From NCBI GenBank assembly GCA_964604825.1, contig CAZSAL010000049.1, positions 1 through 19,758 on the forward strand: a stretch of DNA of 19,758 nucleotides, given 5' to 3'. Position 1 is the first letter of the stretch, and each line of letters opens with the position of its first letter. Shown piece by piece: positions 1 through 6,407 of the stretch. Under the pieces are notes generated by a model, which saw only the letters and a program-made list of their open reading frames with translations, searched no databases and was not told where the DNA came from. The DNA is from CAZSAL01 sp964604825 (GTDB taxonomy: Bacteria; Elusimicrobiota; Elusimicrobia; 2-01-FULL-59-12). The position numbers and the translations under genes are program-made.

Positions 1-354
1 AATTTCCAAATTATATTTGGACAGAACAAACCCATCCAAATTGGCCTGAACCTCATCAGGGTAACTCAAAAGCTTCAGCAATTGGCTCATCGAAGCCTCG
101 GTACGGTTGGGCAAAAGCGTAGCGAGGTCTTTCTGGTTTACCTTCCAGGTATCTTTATATTTACGGGCTTCTCTGCAAAGTTGCATGGACGGACAGGCTG
201 GGTCTGCAAAGAGCTGCTGGAGTTTCAGCAGGGAGGCTTCCCTGGTTTCGGGCATGCTGGGGGGCGGAACAACGGCCTGTTCTTTCGCAACATCATTGCC
301 CGACTTGCTGTTAGCCTCAGGCGCTTTCAATGTCTGGTCAGTTAAGGGTTCCAT
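1..354 (-). CDS. ParB/KorB-like HTH protein, N-terminal part (runs off the window)
   Basis: An open frame starts with ATG at 354 behind a good ribosome site (GGAGG, 4 nt spacing) and stays open to the left edge, giving about 118 residues. The first ~40 residues are low-complexity (QAVVPPPSMPETRE). Residues around 75-110 read NQKDLATLLPNRTEASMSQ followed by LLKLLSYPDEVQANL. This pattern (xxLAxLL, a turn, SxSQLLxLLxxPxEVQ) resembles the helix-turn-helix of ParB/KorB/Noc proteins, where the HTH is followed by LLKLPEEV. ParB proteins bind centromere-like repeats, and repeat clusters lie directly upstream at 364-603. There is no N-terminal ParB nuclease (ParBc) domain before the HTH, so it may be a KorB-like regulator or a plasmid-type partition protein rather than chromosomal ParB. 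The family call is by eye from a partial protein. Confidence 0.6.
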   Translation of the reverse strand, partial: MEPLTDQTLKAPEANSKSGNDVAKEQAVVPPPSMPETREASLLKLQQLFADPACPSMQLCREARKYKDTWKVNQKDLATLLPNRTEASMSQLLKLLSYPDEVQANLDGFVLSKYNLEI

Positions 355-363
355 GGTACCTCC

Positions 364-464
364 GGTTTGGATGCATTTGTTTTGATTTGGATCGGTTTGG
401 ACGGTTTGGATGGTTCAGGCTCCCGGTTAAGGTCCGATTTGGATGCGTTATTTTCGATTTGGAT
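364..464. repeat. Six phased copies of GRTTTGGAY upstream of the ParB-like gene
   Basis: The 9-mer GGTTTGGAT/GATTTGGAT/GGTTTGGAC occurs at 364, 384, 394, 403, 436 and 456, all in the same orientation. The spacings (20, 10, 9, 33, 20) are close to multiples of one helical turn, so all copies would face the same side of the DNA. They lie between the ParB-like start codon and the 22-bp repeats. The likely role, by inference, is a binding array (operator or partition site) for the adjacent HTH protein. Confidence 0.6.
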
Positions 465-537
465 AACACAGGCCTGGCCGTTTCCATTTCGCGCTTCACG
501 AGTCACGTTACTCATGAAAATACTCTACAACCCAAAG

Positions 538-603
538 TTTAAGATCTACTTAAGGAATGTTTAAGATTTACCTAAGAAATGTTTAAGATTTGGTTAAGAT
601 TTT
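538..603. repeat. Three tandem 22-bp iteron-like repeats
   Basis: Three head-to-tail copies of 22 bp start at 538, 560 and 582, with consensus TTTAAGATYTACYTAAGRAATG; the third diverges after TTTAAGATTTGGTTAAGATT. The period is close to two helical turns and the tract is AT-rich. Tandem 20-22-bp iterons beside a ParB/Rep-type gene are typical of plasmid or element replication origins and partition sites. No Rep gene is in view, so the role is inferred. The remaining bases from 355 to 726 contain no credible gene. Confidence 0.65.
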
Positions 604-702
604 TTGAGCGGTTTCTACCGTCTGAGAATGAGACTAAAGACCCACGCTGGGGATGACAGGAAGAGGTACGGAGGAAGTGTTTTTAGGAAGGAATTATTAG
701 GT

Positions 703-720
703 CAGACGCTTGGCCGTCTG
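703..720 (-). terminator. Hairpin just after the fic stop codon
   Basis: CAGACG and CGTCTG form a 6-bp stem around a 6-nt loop, only 6 nt beyond the end of the Fic gene on the minus strand. It lacks a T-tract, so it is at best a weak or Rho-assisted terminator or an mRNA 3' stabiliser. The hairpin is preceded on the plus strand by TTAGGTCAG, a word also next to the palindrome at 1971. Confidence 0.35.
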
Positions 721-726
721 CCAGAC

Positions 727-1341
727 TTATAAAGTTCGAAGGCAATCTTCGAAAAACTTTATCAATCCGGCATAGTTCTCTTTATCAGCGTCCTTCATCG
801 CGGCAATGTATTGCTGCCGGATCCGGTCCCCCTGAGCAATCAATTGAATTTGCGGCCAGCAGGGCAATTTCATATCCCGGGAACGAAAGAAGATATCGGT
901 GATAAGCCGCGCATGCCTTCCGTTCCCGTTATGGAAAGGATGAATTCTTGTGAGACGGCTTTGAAGGCGGGCGGCAATTTCCAGGGGCGGCATAGCGCTC
1001 GCTTCAGAATCCCAGTATTTGAAATCGCCGCAAAGGATTTCGGTTTGCTCGGGAATTTGATGCCAGTCAATACCCATATTTAATTCCGCAGTCCTGTATT
1101 TCCCGGCCCAATCCCAAAGCTCTCCAAACATGTCTCGATGCACCTGCCGGATGAATTCAGAAGTCAGCCACCCAGCGTCTCTTTTTTTCGGACGGGCGCG
1201 GAATACATGCTTCTGATAAGCGCGGTCGATCAACTCCGCCTCTACGATGTCCCGGAAGCGGCGGTCAGTCAGGCCAGGCTGTAGAAGCCCGGACAAATCA
1301 TCTCCCGGCGTAGCGCCCGGAACTTTACTTCCATCAGTCAT
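727..1341 (-). CDS. Fic-family AMPylase, 'mobile mystery protein B' type
   Basis: A 204-residue protein with the full Fic signature HPFHNGNGRHAR at residues 134-145 (catalytic His134, the NGNGR anion hole and the second Arg), so it should be catalytically competent. Fic domains transfer AMP or other nucleotidyl groups to protein hydroxyls. Size and partner match the family known as mobile mystery protein B, found beside an HTH partner (A) on mobile DNA. Its start overlaps the end of the upstream gene by 8 nt, which points to translational coupling. I see no [S/T]xxxE[G/N] inhibitory motif within this protein, so control would have to come from the partner or another route. A toxin role is inferred from the family and the gene arrangement. 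Confidence 0.9.
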   Translation of the reverse strand: MTDGSKVPGATPGDDLSGLLQPGLTDRRFRDIVEAELIDRAYQKHVFRARPKKRDAGWLTSEFIRQVHRDMFGELWDWAGKYRTAELNMGIDWHQIPEQTEILCGDFKYWDSEASAMPPLEIAARLQSRLTRIHPFHNGNGRHARLITDIFFRSRDMKLPCWPQIQLIAQGDRIRQQYIAAMKDADKENYAGLIKFFEDCLRTL

Positions 1342-1801
1342 TTTCCCCTGCCCATAGCTTGCCCCGTTTGTCCGCCAGGATTTCGTTCGTGCGCTTTTCC
1401 AGAAGCTGTCTGAATGCTTCAGGATCAGGCGCCTGTTTTTCCAGCGCCATGCTGCCCATTGTCTGCTTCAGGCGCTTCAATGCCACGCTGCGCGCGCGCC
1501 CGCGCAATATTTCCTCTAAAGGCCTGGCCGGCCTGGGCTGAATAGACAGGTCGCAGGACATGGCCTTAAATATCCGCCGAAGAGTTCCCACCTGCGGATC
1601 AATCTTGCCCGATTCAATTGCCGCCAGATGTGACTGCGCAACTTTGGCCCTTTTCGCCAGTTCCACCTGAGTCATCCTGAGATAAGATCGCAATATGCGG
1701 ATCCAGTCCCCATGAGCAGGTTCAGGTCCCGACAGCAATCGATTCGGCTGCCCCAACAATTGAGACAAAGACGCGTTTTCGATAATATTTAATTTCGTCA
1801 T
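1334..1801 (-). CDS. HTH regulator/antitoxin, 'mobile mystery protein A' type
   Basis: A 155-residue protein with a Cro/CI-type HTH at about residues 32-86 (WIRILRSYLRMTQVELAKRA, then VAQSHLAAIESGKIDPQ and TLRRIF). This is the typical xre pattern with TQxELA, S-x-L-x-x-I-E-x-G and a final recognition helix. A C-terminal helical extension (about 100-155) is typical of mobile mystery protein A. It is the first gene of the A-B pair and probably represses its own promoter through the palindrome at 1812-1829. The C-terminal part contains SMALEK (117-122), one residue away from the [S/T]xxxE[G/N] motif by which class I antitoxins block Fic enzymes; whether it inhibits is unknown. There is no ribosome site because the mRNA seems leaderless. 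Confidence 0.85.
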   Translation of the reverse strand: MTKLNIIENASLSQLLGQPNRLLSGPEPAHGDWIRILRSYLRMTQVELAKRAKVAQSHLAAIESGKIDPQVGTLRRIFKAMSCDLSIQPRPARPLEEILRGRARSVALKRLKQTMGSMALEKQAPDPEAFRQLLEKRTNEILADKRGKLWAGEND

Positions 1802-1807
1802 ACAATA

Positions 1808-1835
1808 ATTATATCTGTTAAAACAGATAAATCAA
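1808..1835 (-). promoter_or_regulatory. Leaderless autoregulated promoter of the mobile mystery A/B operon
   Basis: On the minus strand, a -35 of TTGATT (1835-1830), a 16-bp spacer and a perfect -10 TATAAT (1813-1808) precede the ATG at 1801 by only 6 nt, so transcription should begin at or next to the A of the start codon. A perfect 8-bp inverted repeat, TATCTGTTTTAACAGATA on the minus strand (1829-1812), fills the spacer between the two hexamers and enters the -10. This is a classic position for a dimeric HTH repressor. A second quasi-palindrome, GATATTTATATC, lies at 1858-1869. Confidence 0.75.
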
Positions 1836-1970
1836 GAGCTTTTTATAGCATATAATAGATATTTATATCATTTAATATCTTAAGATCGGCCAGGATTTCA
1901 TATGAACGTGGGTAAAGTCAGAAAGCCTTTTTAGAGCGGGTTTGCGGGCCGGAAATTTAGGTCAGGCACC

Positions 1971-1987
1971 GTGACGCAGTGCGTCAC
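1971..1987. repeat. 17-bp near-perfect palindrome GTGACGCAGTGCGTCAC
   Basis: Eight-base arms meet around a single central base. It lies 10 bp beyond the stop of the small ORF at 1998-2219 and is preceded by TTAGGTCAG, the same word found beside the fic hairpin at 697-705. It could be a protein-binding site or a scar of a palindromic mobile repeat; no T-tract supports a terminator. Confidence 0.45.
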
Positions 1988-1997
1988 ATTTCGTGGG

Positions 1998-2219
1998 TTA
2001 AAAATACCAGGCTGGGTCTGCTACGCAGCTGACCGCTCGGGCGGGCCGGTCGGAGAGCGCGTCCTGCGCTATCTCCTGCATGGATACGCAGCTGCCGCAG
2101 AAACGGACAATTTCGTAATTCGCGATACGCGTCAGGGCTGTGCCATAACGCCGTATCTGTTCACCGGAACAGATCGCGCAGAAATTGGTACCACCTTTTT
2201 GATAGTGACGACACGCCAT
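1998..2219 (-). CDS. Small CxxC-CxxC zinc-ribbon-like protein, unrecognised
   Basis: A 73-residue frame with C14-x2-C17 and C41-x2-C44 (FCAICSGEQ and FCGSCV), a spacing typical of structural zinc ribbons. AAAGG lies 5 nt before the ATG. The opposite strand has a 91-residue frame over the same bases with no motif, and I treat it as a shadow. I do not recognise the family; it could be a small element-borne protein or a decayed fragment. Only the cysteine pattern and the ribosome site support it. Confidence 0.45.
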   Translation of the reverse strand: MACRHYQKGGTNFCAICSGEQIRRYGTALTRIANYEIVRFCGSCVSMQEIAQDALSDRPARAVSCVADPAWYF

Positions 2220-2246
2220 AAAAACCTTTACGGTGGGCAGGATTAA

Positions 2247-2500
2247 AAGAATTCAGGAAAGACTTACGCTGAAAATCTTAAGCAAATGATTCTAGCAAAA
2301 CCCCTGCCGCAGAAATGAAATCCCGCGAAGTGTCTCCAGCGCTGAACTCACCGAAGAACGACTCAGCGGACGTCGTGAAACCCGCTTAATCTGTCATCTG
2401 TCATCAACGGCACCATTGCCCCCACAGGGGTTTTCGGCAGCCTGCTAGGGTCAGACCCCTCGCGTAAATATCTACGACAATCACTAATCTGTAACAGCTG
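2247..2500. other. Intergenic stretch with short repeats, no gene
   Basis: No credible coding frame. It contains a CCCC-ACA-GGGG hairpin followed by TTTT at about 2422-2436 (a weak plus-strand terminator shape), a CTGTCATCTGTCATC direct repeat near 2392-2406, and TAGGGTCAGACC at 2446, which resembles the TTAGGTCAG words at 697 and 1957. The stretch looks like a junction of rearranged DNA. Confidence 0.4.
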
Positions 2501-3436
2501 TCACTCTCTGGTGATTTTTGCGATTTTTGGAATAAGGACTGGATGCCGTTTGGGTGGCTCACCTGAAATCACCCATATATGCCCGTAAAGATCCTCTGAT
2601 GCGAATAGGCCTTGTATTGTTTTCCCATCCATCATGACAATAGAAATGCGATCGTTTGGATTCAACCGCTCAACTTCATCAATAATTTCTGTAGCATTCT
2701 TATTTATTGCCTGAGGTGGCACTGTTTCTGCTGGACTTTTGATGCTGTCAAATTTAATGGATTCTTTATGACCATTCAGATTCACCATCAAAGTTAGTGG
2801 AAGTTCTCTGGGAACTGTGAAAAAGACGATACCTTCTTCAGCGTAGCTTGGGTCGAGATCTGTTGGAGTTAAAGCCTCACGTGCAACAAGTGCGGGTGTT
2901 ACAGCCGGCGGAGCGATATGTTCGGGAGAGGTGCTCGAAATTCCCGCACTTACCCCTTCTACTACTCCCATGGCCAGAGCTTTCTCGGTTCCATGCAACC
3001 CCATTCGGCCGAAAACATATTCTCCAAGCGACTCAACAATCAACGAAGAAGAATTTGTCTGATGTTCCTTCGCGAATATCTCATTTTGGGTATTAATCTC
3101 ATGTAAATCAGCCTGTAGAATCGTAACTACATCTGATGGCTGAAGCAGCTTCATCATCAAGCGATGGCCATCTGCCGCAGAAAATAGTTCCGGCATGACC
3201 TTTAGAGAATGATTTGAATTATTGGTTATTCTAGCGCGGATCAAGGTTAAATCCTGAACCATTGATGCTTGAGCGGTTATAGTGACCGAACCAATCGAGA
3301 TGCTGTAAGGAATGCTTTCAGAAGAATTCGGGGACGTTTGACCTTGGATAATCGGTTGAAGTCTGATGAGGTTTGCGCCGGCGGAGGTATAAATGAGTAC
3401 AGGAAGCGAAAGAAGTACACTTCGTGACCAACTCAT
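2501..3436 (-). CDS. Secreted protein with Sm-like C-terminal barrel, unknown function
   Basis: A 311-residue protein with a signal-peptide-like start (MSWSRSVLLSLPVLIYTSAG, possible cleavage after AGA at about residue 21). The middle (about 45-110) alternates as in a beta-sandwich: VTITAQASMVQDLTLIRARI then NNSNHSLKVMPELF. The last ~55 residues (ERLNPNDRISIVMMDGKTIQ then GLFASEDLYGHIWVISG and IPKIAKITRE) fit the pattern LxPxDxIxVxxxDGxxxxGxF...I..IAxI seen in Sm/SH3-like barrels of bacterial envelope proteins. No lipobox and no catalytic motif are visible. It follows the PIN/TM gene by 110 bp and may be linked to it, but a TATAAT lies 7 nt before its ATG, so it may have its own promoter. The ribosome site is poor (AGGG at 2 nt). 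Confidence 0.65.
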   Translation of the reverse strand: MSWSRSVLLSLPVLIYTSAGANLIRLQPIIQGQTSPNSSESIPYSISIGSVTITAQASMVQDLTLIRARITNNSNHSLKVMPELFSAADGHRLMMKLLQPSDVVTILQADLHEINTQNEIFAKEHQTNSSSLIVESLGEYVFGRMGLHGTEKALAMGVVEGVSAGISSTSPEHIAPPAVTPALVAREALTPTDLDPSYAEEGIVFFTVPRELPLTLMVNLNGHKESIKFDSIKSPAETVPPQAINKNATEIIDEVERLNPNDRISIVMMDGKTIQGLFASEDLYGHIWVISGEPPKRHPVLIPKIAKITRE

Positions 3437-3443
3437 GCCCTGA

Positions 3444-3472
3444 ATTATAGGACTTTATTCGGTGGAAAACCT
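3444..3472 (-). promoter_or_regulatory. Possible leaderless promoter of the secreted-protein gene
   Basis: On the minus strand a perfect TATAAT (3449-3444) stands 7 nt before the ATG at 3436, the distance expected if transcription starts at the start codon. The -35 is poor (AGGTTT or GGTTTT, 16-17 bp upstream). The lack of a well-spaced ribosome site agrees with a leaderless message, but the weak -35 keeps this tentative. Confidence 0.35.
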
Positions 3473-3546
3473 TCATCGTAGAGGTGGCCGGGGTATCGGA
3501 GCAAGTGTCCTAATTTACTTTGTTGGGACAGACATCTTGCCTTCAC

Positions 3547-5514
3547 TTACTCGGGTAAGTCCTCTGGAGAAAAACCGGCAATTCCTCCCCATTTCCGGAA
3601 CACAAAACTTGCTATCGTAGTTTCAACCCCTCTCAAAAAGACCTCAATAGAAGAGGAAAACAATAGTCCATAAGCAGACAATAAAGCAGCGATTAACTGT
3701 GCGCCTCCAAGACAGTATCGGAATAACAACCCATGGGTAGCGAGTTGAACCCAAGACAATGTCGAAACACCTCCGACAATTAGTAAAACAGTAATGAGCC
3801 ATTTCCCCCAACAAACAAAACCTTTCGCAAACCAAACAGAACTCGAATGTATACGCCTAATTCGATTCTGCTCCTTAGCGCGCGCAGAAGCAACTGCATT
3901 TTCGGCACGGATTCTCAAATCTTTTTCTGCCGCCAACTCGCCTTGCGCTCTTTGTTGAATTCGCTCATGCACTATACGCAATATCTCAGGGACGGTTGCT
4001 TGTGTAAATGCCTGCTCATTACCAAGAGTTAATTCCATTAATGCATTTCTTGATTCAAGTTTATATCTAAGCAAGTAAAAATCATCGATGCTAACTTTCC
4101 CCGATTGTTGCAATTTTTCAATTTCTTGGTTATAGCGCTTCCATAAATCTTCGCTAGGTTGAATTGCCGCGTAGCAATCTGCAATTATCCGTTTTCTTGG
4201 TAAATCTGGAGCGGCAGTTGGTTTTTTTAGCCAAAGAAGATTAGTGAGCGTCAGCTCATCAATGGCTGGCGCGATAGCTCGAAGAGACAGACCCCCTTCC
4301 AACTCGCTCCTAAAAAACTGCGCAGTCGATCGAACTAGAGAATGATTGCTTGTAACAAAAATTGCGCGACAATCTTCTACCCAATAATAATTTTTCCCAC
4401 GCCGGAGTCTCATGATGGCCGACATCGAATCGACGTCGTGACGCAAAGGCATCTCACCTCGGTAAGATATCGATTGCTTTAGGTGTTCCGTGAACTTCTG
4501 TTCAGCGATTACTAAATCATGTTCATATATGGGTTTATCTACCGGCACGATATGCAGCGTCGCTAGATTCTTATCCAGATTCGCAACTAAAAGCTCTATA
4601 TCAGAAGAGTTATAACCTTGCGAAATAAAATATTCGACACTTGGGATTATATGTCCATATGCATCTCGAATATTTTGTCTCTCTATAAATCCCTGACAAG
4701 CATGGAGAATTCCCCTGATTTCGTCGCAGGTGTGGCTAAAACAACGCATATTTGCACCTGTTGCATATAGCAAATCTAATAACTCAGCACATGGGGCCTG
4801 TCTAGCTTTTCCAGCATAACCAAGCGAATAGATTAAAAGTTGTGTATCAAGATAGACTTCAGTGTTATGAAAATTACGTTGAACCTGTCCTGGATCTTGA
4901 GCAAAAATCGCATTTGCAAGCATATTACCTTTGATAACAGTGTCTAGGAAATTCAATTCTTCCGCATTGTCCCTTTGGAGATCGCTTATAAAAGAAGCGA
5001 CGGCAAATTTAGTCATTTTTTCTGAACTCACGGGGATCGGTGTTATTAATGATTGGCGAGTTGCTCCAGCTAGCATGGCGGACTGCTGCTGGGCTAGATA
5101 ATTTTGGAATGCTGATTCGGCTTCCTCTGTGCTCCATTGGATATTAAGATGGTCTTTACAATATTCTTTTAACCTCCGGACTAAGGATTCGTGTTTTTGA
5201 ACGACTTCAGTTTGAACACGTGCGAAGTCCAATGAACCTAACGTCTGCGTATCCCGCCTATAAACATTATCGTGTTTTGTTATATAACCACGTTTTTTAA
5301 CTCTCTGTAAAATACTGTTTATCGCATTCTGCGGAATTCGCAAGCCAAAACGATGAAGAAGATCTGTCTGTAGGGTAGGGGACGAAATATATTCATCCGG
5401 TGACAGGCGAATGCATTCCGCTATTATGGGTACGAATATCTCAAGATAATCTCTATGACGGTAATCCCAGTTGACTTTGAGGATCGCTAGACTGACTACT
5501 GCTGACTGGCTCAT
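3547..5514 (-). CDS. Winged-helix / PIN-like nuclease / two-TM protein, putative defence effector
   Basis: 655 residues from ATG 5514. I prefer this start to the ATG at 5532 because AAAAGGGGT lies 6 nt upstream. Numbering from 5514: residues 35-85 resemble a winged helix (LQTDLLHRFGLRIPQNAINS followed by KRGYITKHDNVYRR). Residues 218-395 look like a PIN-type metal nuclease: EVYLDTQLL (Asp223), a middle acid in CDEIRGIL (Asp264/Glu265), RHDVDSMSA (Asp360/Asp362) and a strand ending IFVTSNHSL (Thr388-Asn390). Residues 530-555 are a charged helix or coiled coil. Two membrane segments follow (about 571-590 and 601-620). Catalytic role and membrane anchoring are inferred. The gene is visibly AT-richer than the translation genes, which suggests transfer. 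A nuclease tethered by a C-terminal membrane pair suits an abortive-infection-type sensor/effector, but I cannot match it to a named system. Confidence 0.7.
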   Translation of the reverse strand: MSQSAVVSLAILKVNWDYRHRDYLEIFVPIIAECIRLSPDEYISSPTLQTDLLHRFGLRIPQNAINSILQRVKKRGYITKHDNVYRRDTQTLGSLDFARVQTEVVQKHESLVRRLKEYCKDHLNIQWSTEEAESAFQNYLAQQQSAMLAGATRQSLITPIPVSSEKMTKFAVASFISDLQRDNAEELNFLDTVIKGNMLANAIFAQDPGQVQRNFHNTEVYLDTQLLIYSLGYAGKARQAPCAELLDLLYATGANMRCFSHTCDEIRGILHACQGFIERQNIRDAYGHIIPSVEYFISQGYNSSDIELLVANLDKNLATLHIVPVDKPIYEHDLVIAEQKFTEHLKQSISYRGEMPLRHDVDSMSAIMRLRRGKNYYWVEDCRAIFVTSNHSLVRSTAQFFRSELEGGLSLRAIAPAIDELTLTNLLWLKKPTAAPDLPRKRIIADCYAAIQPSEDLWKRYNQEIEKLQQSGKVSIDDFYLLRYKLESRNALMELTLGNEQAFTQATVPEILRIVHERIQQRAQGELAAEKDLRIRAENAVASARAKEQNRIRRIHSSSVWFAKGFVCWGKWLITVLLIVGGVSTLSWVQLATHGLLFRYCLGGAQLIAALLSAYGLLFSSSIEVFLRGVETTIASFVFRKWGGIAGFSPEDLPE

Positions 5515-5657
5515 ATAGAAACCCCTTTTCATGGTGCGCTAGGTATGACAAGGCACCTGTCCCGACGGAATAAATTAACACATTTATTGGGATAGTCAGG
5601 CCTGATACCAACTGCCGCATCATTTTCGCTCTTTTAAGGGTGTATATCCAGTCGGAA

Positions 5658-5784
5658 ACGGAAGGGCCGAGGAACGACAACTGCAGGGCCGAGTAACGAC
5701 AGTAACGGCACTCCTTCCTGTTTTGTTATGGTGGAGTACCGGGCTCGCAGACGGGGATACTCGCCCGGAAGGTAGGGCGGCGGG
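5658..5784. repeat. Array repeat copy A (left end, internally deleted)
   Basis: Begins GGAAGGGCCGAGGAACGACA, has a second GGGCCGAGTAACGACA at 5687, then the start of the core (AACGGCACTCCTTCCTG, then TTTTGTTATGG-TGGAGTACCG). It jumps directly to GGGCTCGCAGACGGGGATA. Against copies B-D it lacks about 70 bp of the core (CCAGGCGACCC to GTCGGCAAG). The rest of 5515-5850 contains no gene. Confidence 0.8.
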
Positions 5785-5798
5785 GTGAATAATTCAGC

Positions 5799-5850
5799 TC
5801 AGAACTCAGAAAGCAGAAGTCAGAGATGCGGAAAACTGAGAACTGAGAGA
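5799..5850. repeat. Short-word repeats CTCAGAAGTCAG / AACTGAGAACTGAGAGAT
   Basis: CTCAGAACTCAGAAAGCAGA through GTCAGAGATG recurs with one difference at 10408-10440. AAAACTGAGAACTGAGAGAT at 5831-5850 recurs at 8878-8897. Each lies just behind the stop codon of an array gene or at the array end, so these are secondary spacer words within the array. Confidence 0.65.
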
Positions 5851-6069
5851 TCAGGCGACTTTGGCTTCGAGGCGCAGGTCGTGGCGGGAAATAATCTTTA
5901 CGCCGCGGGGAAGAAAATTAATTTTTTCGAACCCCAGCACACGGCCATGCCGGTCTTTTTTCAGTATGACGTCGTGACCGACTTCCTCGCAAATCACCTT
6001 GCGCGGACGGCCAAACCAGACATCGAGCGTATTGCCGATGCGGTCATAGACAACAGTCACTTTCGCCAT
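5851..6069 (-). CDS. DUF2283-family protein, probable antitoxin
   Basis: About 72 residues from ATG 6069, chosen because GAGAGG lies 9 nt upstream and the family start fits: MAKVTVVYDRIGNTLDVWFG, then EEVGHDVILKKDRHGRVLGFEKINFLP. This matches the DUF2283 layout (xxYDxxxDxLxIxF..., then a GxILxxDxxGxVxGxEIxx strand pair). DUF2283 proteins are small and often sit beside RelE/DUF4258-like toxin genes. It overlaps the upstream gene by 13 nt and would be translated together with it. Antitoxin function is inferred from this pairing. Confidence 0.75.
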   Translation of the reverse strand: MAKVTVVYDRIGNTLDVWFGRPRKVICEEVGHDVILKKDRHGRVLGFEKINFLPRGVKIISRHDLRLEAKVA

Positions 6070-6344
6070 AATTCGTTTCCTCTCTTGATCCTGTCTGTCA
6101 GGTAGCCCGTCACAACGAATCCATCGCCATTCAGGTGCCGGCAGACTATACATAGATAATACCTGCCGAACCGTCTGTAGTAAAGAAAAACATCCGGGTC
6201 ATCCTGACTGCAGCGTATGACATCGGCATTCTGCAGAGTCATTATTACTTCATGCTCCCGGCCCTGCATTTCAGGATGCTTGCGCTGTGTAATGAGATCC
6301 CAGTGCGATGCCGTAACACGAATGAGTTTTCCCAGGCAGCTCAT
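6057..6344 (-). CDS. DUF4258-like / RelE-superfamily toxin, array unit 1
   Basis: About 95 residues. The body reads LIRVTASHWDLITQRKHPEM, then GREHEVIMTLQNADVIRCSQ, DDPDVFLYYRRFGRYYLCIV and HLNGDGFVVTGYLTDRIKRG. This is the pattern of small DUF4258-type proteins (H..I..KHPE..G.E..V..TL..PD.I..S, then strands ending in G.I.TAY.T..IK.G), often paired with DUF2283. I use ATG 6344 because it leads straight into the family's first helix; GTG 6365 and TTG 6383, within the array junction, are alternatives. None has a clear ribosome site. Likely a ribonuclease-fold toxin by family resemblance; the active site is not certain. Confidence 0.7.
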   Translation of the reverse strand: MSCLGKLIRVTASHWDLITQRKHPEMQGREHEVIMTLQNADVIRCSQDDPDVFLYYRRFGRYYLCIVCRHLNGDGFVVTGYLTDRIKRGNELWRK

Positions 6345-6370
6345 GACTTCGAATAGCGTTTCCACAACTA

Positions 6371-6406
6371 TTAGAGGCTGCAAGGCGGGAAATATTCATT
6401 CATAAC
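6371..6406 (-). repeat. Array junction repeat, copy 1
   Basis: A 36-bp block running TTAGAGGCTGCAAGGCGGGA to ATTCATTCATAAC, just upstream of the unit-1 toxin. On the minus strand it also reads as a mini-ORF, MNEYFPPCSL-stop, from 6403 to 6371. Other copies lie at 7708 (interrupted), 8778, 9477 and 10345, all directly before or close to the first gene of a unit. Confidence 0.85.
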
Positions 6407-6407
6407 T

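Noticed and set aside
82..564. Plus-strand frames of 60-90 residues at the left edge
   Set aside because: They are opposite the ParB-like frame or made of the GRTTTGGAY repeats (FVLIWIGLDGLDG) and have no ribosome site or motif.
5453..5680. 75-residue minus-strand frame overlapping the PIN/TM start
   Set aside because: No family pattern and an out-of-frame overlap with the well-supported gene; its upstream part is repeat sequence.
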